A stretch of DNA of 64,000 nucleotides, from assembly GCF_935825525.1 (NCBI RefSeq), contig NZ_CAKXZT010000168.1:209148-273147 (forward strand). The letters run 5' to 3'. This stretch comes from Mesorhizobium escarrei (GTDB lineage: Bacteria > Pseudomonadota > Alphaproteobacteria > Rhizobiales > Rhizobiaceae). Shown piece after piece: positions 1 through 7,841 of this stretch (position 1 is its first letter; every line of letters begins with the position of its first letter). The translations under genes were made by a program, and so were the position numbers. The notes beneath the pieces were generated by a model, which saw only the letters and a list, made by a program, of their open reading frames with translations, did not search any database and was not told the DNA's origin.

Positions 1-333
1 CTGAGCTTGCGGATAAACCTCGATCCAGAAGGGCGCATCGGCCCGGGCAAGATCGAGCTTCTTGAGCAGATCGCCGCCTTCGGCTCGATCTCGGCGGCGG
101 CGCGCGGCATGGAAATGTCGTACAAACACGCCTGGGATCTGGTCGAGGACATGAACCGGGTGTTCGGCAAGCCGCTGGTCGCGGCGCAGACCGGTGGGAA
201 AAGGGGCGGCGGCGCGCAATTGACTCCGGCGGGGCTTGCGGTGGTCAGCCGCTTTCGCGCCATCGAACGGGCCGCCGCTTCCGCGGCGGCGGCGCATTTG
301 AAGGCACTACAGGCGGAAATCGATGGCGGCTGA
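1..333 (+). CDS. ModE-like winged-helix regulator (5' end outside window)
   Basis: The frame is open from the first base of the window to a TGA at 331-333, so the true start probably lies upstream; TTG at position 7 is the first in-window start-like codon. The protein has the N-terminal ModE/LysR-type helix-turn-helix: the segment around SISAAARGMEMSYKHAWDLV is typical of molybdate-responsive regulators, followed by a wing with GGKRGGGAQLTPAG. About 110 residues is the length of a stand-alone ModE DNA-binding domain without the molybdate-binding (Mop) domains. Such short proteins are usually called LysR- or ModE-family regulators; ligand and targets cannot be read from this sequence. Confidence 0.8.
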   Translation: MSLRINLDPEGRIGPGKIELLEQIAAFGSISAAARGMEMSYKHAWDLVEDMNRVFGKPLVAAQTGGKRGGGAQLTPAGLAVVSRFRAIERAAASAAAAHLKALQAEIDGG

Positions 334-360
334 GATCGGTGGAATCCGGATCGGCCAAGC

Positions 361-465
361 CTAAAGCGCGTCGCATTTGAACGGATTCATGCGACGCGCT
401 TTAGGTTCTTGTTTTTATGCATGTCGTTATCGCAAAACCGCTGCGCACTTTTGCGCGACATGCAT
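361..465. repeat. RIME-like two-palindrome intergenic repeat
   Basis: Two consecutive long inverted repeats: 361-404 (arms beginning CTAAAGCGCGTCGCAT and ending in its complement) and about 417-465 (arms ATGCATGTCG / CGACATGCAT). The layout of two palindromes within about 105 bp matches the rhizobial intergenic mosaic element (RIME) style and recurs at 1359, 10659 and 32414. It lies between two convergent genes and touches the stop codon of cobF, so it may also act as a bidirectional RNA-end structure. Confidence 0.75.
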
Positions 466-1238
466 CACTCCTCCGGCTCGCCGGGCTTGCGCAGCAGATA
501 AGTGTCCATGATCCAGCCTTTTTTCCGGCGGGCCTCGTCGCGTGTCCTCACGATCTCGTCGCCGACGTCGCCAAGGCGGCCGGAAATGAGGATCTCGTCG
601 GGCGTGCCGAGATAAGCGCCCCAGTGGATGACGAGGTCGTTGTCGTCCAGCGTGTTGAAGGCGCATTTGCCGTCCAGCATGACGACGGTGCTGCCGGCAT
701 GGTTGGGCAAGCCTTCCTCGGTGAGCCGGCGGCCGGTGGTGATCTGAACCGCATCGCCGATGCGGTTCAGCGCCATCTTATGGCTGGCGGCGAGCGCCTG
801 GACAGCAGTGATGCCGGGGATCACCTCGAGCTCGAACGCGACATTGCCTCTCATGCGCACCCGCTCCAGGATGCGTAGCGCGCTGTCGTAGAGCGAGGGA
901 TCGCCCCAGATCAGGAAGGCGCCGCAGCCATCTTGCGAAAGCTCGTCGCGGATCAGGCTTTCATAGATCGCGGCGATCGCCTCGTGCCAGTCATCGACGG
1001 TCGAGCGATAGGAGGGCGCCGGCTCGGCCCGCACCGGCACGTCGAATTCGACGCGGCGCGAGTTTGGATTGGTGACGAATCGGTCGCAGATCTGGCGGCG
1101 CAGTTCTGCAAGATCGCTCTTCTTGGCGCCCTTGTCGGGAATGAACAGCACGTCGGCGCGGTTCAAGCCGTCGACGGCCTGCACGGTCATGTGATCGGGA
1201 TTGCCGGCGCCGATGCCGATGACGAGAAGCTTGCGCAT
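465..1238 (-). CDS. cobF: Precorrin-6A synthase (deacetylating)
   Basis: CobF uses S-adenosylmethionine to methylate precorrin-5 at C-1 with loss of acetate, giving precorrin-6A in the aerobic B12 pathway. The 257-residue protein opens with the tetrapyrrole methylase signature LLVIGIGAGNPDHMTVQAV and carries the later motifs LIWGDPSLYD and VIPGITAVQALAA. The ATG at 1238 is preceded by AGGAGA at good spacing, which favours it over the longer open frame reaching 1310. It is the only pathway methyltransferase outside the main cob cluster (43-59 kb), and no riboswitch is visible upstream. Confidence 0.93.
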   Translation of the reverse strand: MRKLLVIGIGAGNPDHMTVQAVDGLNRADVLFIPDKGAKKSDLAELRRQICDRFVTNPNSRRVEFDVPVRAEPAPSYRSTVDDWHEAIAAIYESLIRDELSQDGCGAFLIWGDPSLYDSALRILERVRMRGNVAFELEVIPGITAVQALAASHKMALNRIGDAVQITTGRRLTEEGLPNHAGSTVVMLDGKCAFNTLDDNDLVIHWGAYLGTPDEILISGRLGDVGDEIVRTRDEARRKKGWIMDTYLLRKPGEPEE

Positions 1239-1358
1239 GAGCGATCTCCTGCCCGATCGGAACGTCGCTGTCCAGACTGGCCCGGCAGGTGGGGCCCGGC
1301 AGGTGGGCATGGCATGTGCGCAAGCGCCGAAGGGCTTTGAAACTCCACATTGAAACGG

Positions 1359-1461
1359 CTAGAGCGACGTGCGTCCACTTGGACGCACAAAGTACGCTCT
1401 AGCACCTTAAATCCTCGCATCGTGCTTTCCGAAAATCGATTCCGATTTTCGGGCCGATGCG
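1359..1461. repeat. RIME-like two-palindrome intergenic repeat
   Basis: Palindrome one spans 1359-1402 (CTAGAGCG ... CGCTCTAG around GCGTCCACTTGGACGC) and palindrome two 1416-1461 (CGCAT ... GATGCG enclosing CCGAAAATCGATTCCGATTT). The second half closely matches the repeat at 10720-10768. It occupies most of the gap between the cobF start and the DUF4424 gene, about 35 bp before the latter's start codon. Confidence 0.78.
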
Positions 1462-1497
1462 ATAGAGTCATACCGGCATCTCGCCAAGGGAGCTTCC

Positions 1498-2508
1498 ATG
1501 TTCCGTTATGTCCTGACCGCCGTGCTGGCGCTTTCGGCCACGCCCGTGTTCGCCAATGATTCGATCGCCGATTTGGGGACGGGCGGCCTGATCCTGTCGC
1601 GCAGCGACGCGGTCGCCATGGAGAGTGAGGACCTTTACATCTCGCCGGAAAAGGTGACGGTCGACTACGTCTTCCGCAACAACACCGACAAGGATGTCGA
1701 CGCGATCGTTGCTTTTCCGATGCCTGACATCGAAGGCGATCCCAACGAGATGCCGGCAATTCCCGACGGCCAGAGCGACAATTTCCTCGGCTTCGAGGTG
1801 ACGATAGACGGCGTGGCGGCAAAGCCGCAGCTCGAGCAGAAGGCGTTTGCGCTCGGCATCGACATCAGCGCCGATCTCAAGGCGCAGAACGTGCCGTTCT
1901 ACCCGTTCGGCGATGCGGCCAGGGCGGCATTGGCGAAGCTGCCGCAAGCTGTTGCCGACGACTGGGTCGACCGCGGCCTCATCATCGAGGACACCGCCGA
2001 CGACGGTTCGGGTATGAAAACCGTCTACGTGCCGTTCTGGCAATTGCGCTCGACCTATTGGTGGCGCTCGACCTTTCCAGCCAACAAGGCAGTCCGCGTC
2101 GCCCATCGCTACAAGCCCAGCGTGGGCGGCACTTCCTCGGTCAGCTTCTTCTATGACGGCCAGTTCCAGGGCCAATACGCCGCCTACAAGACCCGTTACT
2201 GCATGGACGGCACGTTCGAGAACGCCATCCGCAAGGCAGCGAAGGGCAATCCCGAGGGCACGCCGAGATATTTCGAAAACCGCATCGCCTATGTCCTGAC
2301 CACCGGCGGCAACTGGGCGACGGGCTCCATCGGCAAGTTCAAGCTGACCGTCGACAAGGGCGATCCGAAGAACCTGGTCTCGTTCTGTGGCGAAAACGTC
2401 AGGAAAGTCGGGCCGACGCGTTTCGAGACGGCAGAGAATTTCTACCCTGAGCACGACGTCGACATATTGCTGCTGGCACCTTCGGGCGATGGCGGGAGCG
2501 GCGGCTGA
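1498..2508 (+). CDS. DUF4424-family secreted protein
   Basis: A 336-residue protein with a clear Sec signal peptide (MFRYVLTAVLALSATPVFA, cleavage near ANDS), so it is probably periplasmic. The body resembles DUF4424, found in Proteobacteria without an assigned biochemical role; VDYVFRNNTDKDVDAIVAFP suggests a beta-rich fold. It has two or three cysteines (near CMDGTF and FCGENV) that could form a disulfide. The stop codon overlaps the start of folA (ATGA), so the two are probably co-translated, although I see no functional link. Function unknown. Confidence 0.75.
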   Translation: MFRYVLTAVLALSATPVFANDSIADLGTGGLILSRSDAVAMESEDLYISPEKVTVDYVFRNNTDKDVDAIVAFPMPDIEGDPNEMPAIPDGQSDNFLGFEVTIDGVAAKPQLEQKAFALGIDISADLKAQNVPFYPFGDAARAALAKLPQAVADDWVDRGLIIEDTADDGSGMKTVYVPFWQLRSTYWWRSTFPANKAVRVAHRYKPSVGGTSSVSFFYDGQFQGQYAAYKTRYCMDGTFENAIRKAAKGNPEGTPRYFENRIAYVLTTGGNWATGSIGKFKLTVDKGDPKNLVSFCGENVRKVGPTRFETAENFYPEHDVDILLLAPSGDGGSGG

Positions 2509-3026
2509 TGGACGTCGCGATCTATGTCGCCATCGCTGAAAACGGGGTGATCGGGCGCGATGGCGGTTTGCCGTGGCGGCTTTCCAGCGATCTCAAGCGG
2601 TTCAAGGCCGACACGATTGGCAAACCTATCATCATGGGTCGCAAGACGTATGAAGGCATCGGCCGGCCTCTGCCTGGCAGGCTCAATATCGTGGTGACCC
2701 GCGACAAGGCCTGGCGCGCCGAGGGCGTCGAAGTCGTGCATTCGCTCGACGAGGCGATCCGCCTGGCCAAGGCGCGCGGGCGCTGCATGGCCGGCGCCGA
2801 CGAAATCTGCATCGTCGGCGGCGGCGAGATCTATGCCCAGGCGCTGCCGCTGGCCGACCGCTTGCATGTCACCCACGTCCTTGCCGCGGTCGACGGCGAC
2901 GCGCATTTCCCGCCGATCGACCCGGACTTGTGGCGCATTGTTCACTCGCAAGACGTTCCGGCCGGTGAAAAGGACAGTCATGCGACACGCTATTCGGTTT
3001 ACGAGCGACGCCGCGACGTGCATTGA
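2508..3026 (+). CDS. folA: Dihydrofolate reductase
   Basis: Reduces 7,8-dihydrofolate to tetrahydrofolate with NADPH. The 172-residue protein shows the family hallmarks in order: IYVAIAENGVIGRDGGLPWRL at the N terminus (Trp and the Leu-Pro-Trp-containing Met20-type loop), the NADPH-binding MGRKTYEGIGRPLPGR, and the later IVGGGEIYAQALPLADRLHVT. The ATG at 2508 overlaps the TGA of the upstream DUF4424 gene. In many alphaproteobacteria folA lies beside thyA or hflKC; here hflK follows after about 140 bp. Confidence 0.96.
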   Translation: MDVAIYVAIAENGVIGRDGGLPWRLSSDLKRFKADTIGKPIIMGRKTYEGIGRPLPGRLNIVVTRDKAWRAEGVEVVHSLDEAIRLAKARGRCMAGADEICIVGGGEIYAQALPLADRLHVTHVLAAVDGDAHFPPIDPDLWRIVHSQDVPAGEKDSHATRYSVYERRRDVH

Positions 3027-3168
3027 GAGACGGTAAAGGGTCGCGACGGTCCAAAACGGACGGTGACGACGACCGATCGCGTTGAAAGCGCGCCGTCGCA
3101 TCCCTATAGAAGAACAACACTGGATTTTGCGTCGTCAGGCCGGCGCGTGAGGGAGCGAAAGGACATTC

Positions 3169-4278
3169 ATGCCCTGGAATGACAAAAGCGGCGGAGGCGG
3201 CGGCCCATGGGGCGGCGGCAACAATCCAGGACCCTGGGGGCAGGGACCAAAGGGGCCCAGCGGTCCGCAGGGCTCGCCTCCCGATCTCGAAGACATCATC
3301 CGGCGCGGGCAAGACAGGTTGCGGCGTGCTTTGCCGGGTGGCGGTGGCGCCAGCCCAGCCGTGTTCGGATTGATCGCGGCAGCGCTTATAGCGCTGTGGG
3401 CGTTCAAGGCGGTCTATACCGTGCAGCCCGACGAGGTTGCGGTCGAACTCAGATTCGGCGTGCCAAAAGCGGAGCTCTCCCAGCCCGGCCTACATTTCCA
3501 TTGGTGGCCCATCGAGACGGTCGAGACGGCCAACATCGCCGAACAACTCGTCAACATCGGCGGCGGCACGGCCTCCGGCAACGGTTCAGGTCTGATGCTT
3601 TCGGGCGACCAGAACATCGTCAACGTGCAGTTCTCGGTGGCCTATCAGGTCTCCGATCCAAGAGCCTATCTGTTCGACGTGTCCGATCCCGACGGCATGC
3701 TGCGCCAGGTCGCCGAAAGCGCCATGCGCGAAGCGGTCGGCCGGCGGCCGGCGCAGGACATCTTCCGTGACGATCGCGAGGGCATTGCGGCGTCCGTGCG
3801 CGAAATCATCCAGACGACGCTGGACGGCTATAAGGCCGGCCTGAACGTCAACGCGATCTCGATCGAGGATGCCGCACCGCCGCGCGAAGTCGCCGACGCC
3901 TTCGATGAGGTGCAGCGCGCGGAACAGGACGAGGACAAGTTCGTGGAGCAGGCCAACCAGTATTCCAACCAGAAGCTCGGCCAGGCGCGCGGCGAGGCCG
4001 CACAGATCCGCGAGGAGGCGGCCGGCTACAAGAACCGGGTCGTGCAGGAGGCCGAAGGCGAGGCGCAGCGCTTTATCTCGATCTATGACGAATACGCCAA
4101 GGCGCCGGATGTGACGCGCCAGCGGCTTTACCTGGAAACGATGGAGAGGGTTCTGAAGGATTCCAGCAAGGTCATTATCGAGCAAGGCAGCGGACCAGGG
4201 GTCGTCCCCTATTTGCCGCTGCCGGCATTGCAGCAGAAGGCGCCGGCGCCGGCGCCGGTGCTGGGAGGAAACCAGTGA
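3169..4278 (+). CDS. hflK: HflK, membrane SPFH protein modulating FtsH
   Basis: HflK and HflC form a large inner-membrane SPFH cage around the FtsH protease and modulate its activity. This 369-residue protein has the usual Gly/Pro/Trp-rich cytoplasmic N terminus, one membrane segment at about residues 63-82 (FGLIAAALIALWAFKAVYTV), the SPFH/band-7 domain (VQPDEVAVELRFG through about residue 240), and a charged coiled-coil tail with EEAAGYKNRVVQEAEGEAQR. AAAGGA precedes the ATG. The stop overlaps the hflC start (TGATG), indicating coupled translation. Confidence 0.95.
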   Translation: MPWNDKSGGGGGPWGGGNNPGPWGQGPKGPSGPQGSPPDLEDIIRRGQDRLRRALPGGGGASPAVFGLIAAALIALWAFKAVYTVQPDEVAVELRFGVPKAELSQPGLHFHWWPIETVETANIAEQLVNIGGGTASGNGSGLMLSGDQNIVNVQFSVAYQVSDPRAYLFDVSDPDGMLRQVAESAMREAVGRRPAQDIFRDDREGIAASVREIIQTTLDGYKAGLNVNAISIEDAAPPREVADAFDEVQRAEQDEDKFVEQANQYSNQKLGQARGEAAQIREEAAGYKNRVVQEAEGEAQRFISIYDEYAKAPDVTRQRLYLETMERVLKDSSKVIIEQGSGPGVVPYLPLPALQQKAPAPAPVLGGNQ

Positions 4279-5261
4279 TGGCCAACCGTCTTCCCATCAT
4301 CGCCGTCGTCGCTGCCGTCGTCCTGTTCCTGCTCTATTCGTCGGTCTTCGTTGTCAATGCGCGCCAGCAGGCACTGGTGCTCAGGTTCGGCGAGATCGTC
4401 GACGTCAAGAGCCAGCCGGGCATCTATTTCAAGGCGCCGTTCGCCTTTTTCGATGCCGACAGCGTGCAGTTGATCGAAAACAGGGTGCTGCGCTTCGACC
4501 TCGACAACATCCGCGTCCAGGTTTCGGGCGGCAAGTTCTACGAGGTCGACGCCTTCATCGCTTATCGGATCTCGGATCCGCGCGTATTCCGTTCTGCGGT
4601 CTCCGGCCAGATCGAGCTGGCCGAGGCACGCTTGAGGACGCGTCTCGACGCCGCCTTGCGCCGTGTCTACGGCCTGCGCGACTTCGAGGCGGCGCTCTCG
4701 GAAGAGCGCGCCGTGATGATGCGCGAAGTGCGCGATCAGCTGAGGCCTGACGCCACGTCGCTTGGCCTGCAGATCGAGGATGTCCGCATTCGCCGGACAG
4801 ATTTGACGGCGGAAGTCTCGCAACAGACATTTGACCGCATGAAGGCTGAGCGTCTGGCCGAAGCCGAGCGGCTGCGGGCGCGCGGCAACGAGGCGGCTCA
4901 ACGCATCAGGGCGCGCGCCGACCGCGAAGTGGTGGAGATCGTCGCCGAGGCACGGAGAGAGTCTGAAATCCTGCGCGGTGAGGGCGAAGCTCAACGCAGC
5001 GCCACCTTCGCGAACGCCTACCAGCGCGATCCAGCCTTCTTCGACTTTTACCGGTCGATGAATGCCTACGGCACGGCGCTGGACAATACCGGGACGACGA
5101 TGGTGCTGTCGCCGAATTCGGATTTCTTCCGTTTCTTCCGCAATCCCGCCGGCGCGGACACGCCGGCTGCACCGGCAGCGCCAGCTGCACCAGCAGCGCC
5201 TGATGCAGCGGCGCCCCGTGCACCTGCTGCACCGGCAGCGCAGCCAGGCACCGGCCAGTAA
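4278..5261 (+). CDS. hflC: HflC, membrane SPFH protein partner of HflK
   Basis: Second subunit of the HflKC complex. An N-terminal membrane anchor at about residues 5-26 is followed by the band-7 domain (RQQALVLRFGEIVDVKSQPG), a coiled coil (AERLAEAERLRARGNEAAQR) and a conserved C-terminal motif DPAFFDFYRSMNAYGTAL. The end is an unusual Ala/Pro low-complexity tail of about 35 residues made from PAAPAAP-type units, which may be strain-variable. I take the ATG at 4278; a GTG at 4275 directly precedes it. The ribosome-binding site GGGAGG lies inside the hflK end. Confidence 0.95.
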   Translation: MANRLPIIAVVAAVVLFLLYSSVFVVNARQQALVLRFGEIVDVKSQPGIYFKAPFAFFDADSVQLIENRVLRFDLDNIRVQVSGGKFYEVDAFIAYRISDPRVFRSAVSGQIELAEARLRTRLDAALRRVYGLRDFEAALSEERAVMMREVRDQLRPDATSLGLQIEDVRIRRTDLTAEVSQQTFDRMKAERLAEAERLRARGNEAAQRIRARADREVVEIVAEARRESEILRGEGEAQRSATFANAYQRDPAFFDFYRSMNAYGTALDNTGTTMVLSPNSDFFRFFRNPAGADTPAAPAAPAAPAAPDAAAPRAPAAPAAQPGTGQ

Positions 5262-5267
5262 CGGCCG

Positions 5268-5456
5268 GTGCAGGACTTTCTGGCGGCAATAGGCCTGGTT
5301 CTCGTCGTCGAGGGCCTGGTCTATGGCGGCTTTCCCGGCCTCGCCAAAAAACTTGCCGGCGAAGTTCTGTCGATGCCGGAGAATACGCTGCGGATCGCCG
5401 GGCTGATTGCAATCGCCGTTGGTGTCGGCCTCGTCTGGCTGGTGCGTGGTAGATGA
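5268..5456 (+). CDS. DUF2065 small membrane protein
   Basis: A 62-residue protein starting at GTG with two hydrophobic segments (about residues 5-20 and 42-58) separated by a short polar loop containing KKLAGEVLSMPENTLR. It matches DUF2065, small inner-membrane proteins found almost always next to hflC. It lies 6 bp after hflC and before degP. Membrane location follows from the sequence; a role with HflKC/FtsH is suggested only by the conserved neighbourhood. Confidence 0.85.
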   Translation: MQDFLAAIGLVLVVEGLVYGGFPGLAKKLAGEVLSMPENTLRIAGLIAIAVGVGLVWLVRGR

Positions 5457-5593
5457 CGATGATTGCGGGATAACGGAGGATTTATCCTCCGCAGATAGCC
5501 ATAGCCGCAAACGTGCCGTATTTCTTGCCAACATGGCTCGACGCAGCGTCTCGGCGAGCGCTTTTCTTCTCAGAGACACCGGGAGACTTCTCG

Positions 5594-7108
5594 ATGACAT
5601 CCAACAGCTTTTTGCGCGCGGCGAGGCGGACGTTCACAGCGGGTGCTGCAGCACTTCTTGTCGGCGCCGCTACCGTCCCGTCGCTGGTGACGCCGACGGC
5701 CGCCGCCGACGGCCCGGCTTCGGTCGCCGATCTTGCGCAGGGCCTGCTCGGCGCCGTGGTCAATATATCGACCTCACAGAGGGTGAAGGGAACGGAAGGC
5801 CCGGGCGCGGTGCCGATGCCGCAGCTTCCAGAGGGCTCGCCTTTCCAGGACTTCTTCGACGATTTCTTCAAGAACCGTCCCGGCGAACAGGGCAACCCCT
5901 CGCAAAAGGTGCAGTCGCTGGGCTCAGGCTTCGTGGTCGACGCCGAGCAAGGCATCGTGGTGACGAATAACCACGTGATCGCCGATGCCGACGATATCGA
6001 GGTAAATTTCTCCGACGGCGTGACGCTGAAGGCGACGCTGGTCGGCACCGACACCAAGACCGACGTGGCGGTGCTGAAGGTCGATCCGAAAGGGCACAAA
6101 CTGACGGCGGTGAAATTCGGCGATTCCAGCAAGATGCGCGTCGGTGACTGGGTGATGGCGATCGGCAATCCGTTCGGCCTCGGCGGCACCGTGACGGTCG
6201 GCATAGTCTCGGCCCGCAACCGCGACATCAATTCCGGCCCCTATGACGATTTCATCCAGACCGATGCCGCGATCAACCGCGGCAATTCCGGCGGGCCGCT
6301 GTTCAACAGCGCCGGCGAGGTGATCGGTATCAACACGGCGATCATCTCGCCGTCCGGCGGCTCGATCGGCATCGGCTTTTCCATTCCCTCGCAGCTAGCG
6401 TTGGGCGTCGTCGACCAACTCCGCCAGTTCGGCGAGACGCGGCGCGGCTGGCTCGGCGTGCGCATCCAGCCGGTGACGGACGACATTGCCGAAAGCCTCG
6501 GCATGGCGACTGCCAAGGGCGCGCTGGTCGCCGGCGTCATCAAGGGCGGGCCTGTCGACAACGGCACCATCCTGGCCGGCGACGTCATCATCAAGTTCGA
6601 CGGCAGGGACGTCAATGAAATGCGCGACCTGCCGCGCGTCGTCGCGGAGAGCACGGTCGGCAAGGCTGTCGACGTGGTCATCGTGCGCAAGGGCGTCGAG
6701 CAGACCGTGAAGGTGACGCTTGGCCGGCTCGAGGATGGCGAGAAGCTTGCCAGCGGCGAGAACGGCAATACCGACAAGGACACCGGCGACGAAGCGCCTG
6801 CCGTCTCAACGGCTTCCGTGCTCGGCATGACCGTTGGCGAGCTCAACGACGAGACGCGGACGAAATTCGGCATCGCCGCCGAAGTCTCCGGCGTCGTCAT
6901 CACCGAAGTCGCCAGGGATTCGGCCGCCGCCGAACGCGGCATCCAGGCCGGCGAGGTGATCACCGAGATCGCGCAGGAATCGGTCGCCACGCCCAAGGAT
7001 GTCATGGACCGGATTGCTGCGTTGAAGGAGCAGGGACGCAAGAACGCGCTGCTGATGCTGGCGTCGAAGACCGGTGAATTGCGGTTTGTGACGATCCGGA
7101 TGGATTGA
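5594..7108 (+). CDS. degP: Periplasmic Do-type serine protease/chaperone (DegP/HtrA)
   Basis: Degrades or refolds damaged periplasmic proteins. From the ATG at 5594, which has GGGAG at 5581-5585, the protein is 504 residues. A signal peptide (about residues 1-35, ending PTAAADGPAS) is followed by the trypsin-like domain with the full triad: His in VVTNNHVIAD, Asp in TDVAVLKVD, Ser in RGNSGGPLFNS. Two PDZ domains follow, the first near GWLGVRIQPVTDDIA and the second near GVVITEVARDSAAAERGIQ. The longer open frame from 5513 lacks a ribosome-binding site. It sits at the end of the hflKC operon, linking membrane and periplasmic quality control. Confidence 0.95.
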   Translation: MTSNSFLRAARRTFTAGAAALLVGAATVPSLVTPTAAADGPASVADLAQGLLGAVVNISTSQRVKGTEGPGAVPMPQLPEGSPFQDFFDDFFKNRPGEQGNPSQKVQSLGSGFVVDAEQGIVVTNNHVIADADDIEVNFSDGVTLKATLVGTDTKTDVAVLKVDPKGHKLTAVKFGDSSKMRVGDWVMAIGNPFGLGGTVTVGIVSARNRDINSGPYDDFIQTDAAINRGNSGGPLFNSAGEVIGINTAIISPSGGSIGIGFSIPSQLALGVVDQLRQFGETRRGWLGVRIQPVTDDIAESLGMATAKGALVAGVIKGGPVDNGTILAGDVIIKFDGRDVNEMRDLPRVVAESTVGKAVDVVIVRKGVEQTVKVTLGRLEDGEKLASGENGNTDKDTGDEAPAVSTASVLGMTVGELNDETRTKFGIAAEVSGVVITEVARDSAAAERGIQAGEVITEIAQESVATPKDVMDRIAALKEQGRKNALLMLASKTGELRFVTIRMD

Positions 7109-7132
7109 GTCGTGGCGTAAAAGGTTGGAGCC

Positions 7133-7264
7133 ATGGAGACACCGGCCGATTTCCTACGTCGGCGGGCTGGTGAGGCATCGGGCGGTGATTTCGCGAAAGT
7201 GCTCGATCGCGTCGGCGTCAGACCGCCGCAACCCGGCGACGAGTTGCCGTTTGACAAGCACTGA
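7133..7264 (+). CDS. Small conserved-looking protein (43 aa)
   Basis: An ORF of 44 codons, ATG at 7133 preceded by GGAG (7127-7130), ending at TGA 7262-7264 just before a strong terminator. The predicted peptide begins METPADFLRRRAGEASGGDF and ends PPQPGDELPFDKH. It is hydrophilic with no membrane segment. The ribosome-binding site, the codon choice and its place between the degP stop and the terminator make it credible as the last gene of the hflKC-degP transcript. I do not recognise a family. Confidence 0.55.
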   Translation: METPADFLRRRAGEASGGDFAKVLDRVGVRPPQPGDELPFDKH

Positions 7265-7270
7265 TCAAGG

Positions 7271-7297
7271 CCGGCCCTGATCAGGGCCGGTTTTTTT
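7271..7297 (+). terminator. Rho-independent terminator of the hflKC-degP operon
   Basis: A perfect 20-bp palindrome, CCGGCCCTGATCAGGGCCGG (7271-7290), is followed directly by seven T residues (7291-7297). It ends the plus-strand transcript and overlaps the last codons of the convergent GNAT gene. Confidence 0.92.
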
Positions 7298-7841
7298 GCC
7301 AATCCTTGGCAGTCAGCCTGTAGAACACATGCCGCTTGAGCCTGGCGTGGCTGTCCGGAATGCCGGGGTGGTCGAAATCGCTGGCCGAGTCGGCGACCAT
7401 GCCCAGGCGTTCCATGACGGCGGTGGACCGGCCGTTATCCCTGACGGCGAAGGATACGATTTCCTCGAGGTCAAGCCTTTCGAAGCCATAGGCGAGCCAG
7501 GCTTCGGCTGCCTCGGTGACATAGCCATGGCCCCAGAATTCGGGCGCCAGGCGCCAGCCGATCTCGACGGTGCCGGCCGGCAGGATGGGCAAATGATTGG
7601 TGTCGAGGAGGCCGACGAAGCCGATGCATTGGCGCGTTTCAATTATCTCGGCGGCCGCGAAACCGTAGCCATCCTCGGCAATCCAGGCGCGGAACTCGTC
7701 CATTTTGGCGTCCGCGGCAGCGCGGTCGCGGCGAAACGGAAAGAATTCCATGACGCGCTCGTCGGAGTTGATGCGGTAGAAGAGGTCGCGGTCGCGATCC
7801 TCCCAGTTGCGCAGGATCAGGCGTTCGGTGCGGATCGGCAT
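7281..7841 (-). CDS. GNAT N-acetyltransferase, RimJ/RimL type
   Basis: A 186-residue acetyltransferase likely to use acetyl-CoA on a protein N terminus or small amine. It starts with the RimJ/RimL-like IRTERLILRNWEDRDRDLF and carries the core WRLAPEFWGHGYVTEAAEAW, covering motif A with the pantetheine-binding Gly-His-Gly turn, followed by NGRSTAVMERLGM. The ATG at 7841 overlaps the serB stop (TGATG), so translation is probably coupled to serB. The 3' end is shared with the terminator of the opposite operon. Substrate unknown. Confidence 0.87.
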   Translation of the reverse strand: MPIRTERLILRNWEDRDRDLFYRINSDERVMEFFPFRRDRAAADAKMDEFRAWIAEDGYGFAAAEIIETRQCIGFVGLLDTNHLPILPAGTVEIGWRLAPEFWGHGYVTEAAEAWLAYGFERLDLEEIVSFAVRDNGRSTAVMERLGMVADSASDFDHPGIPDSHARLKRHVFYRLTAKDWQKNRP

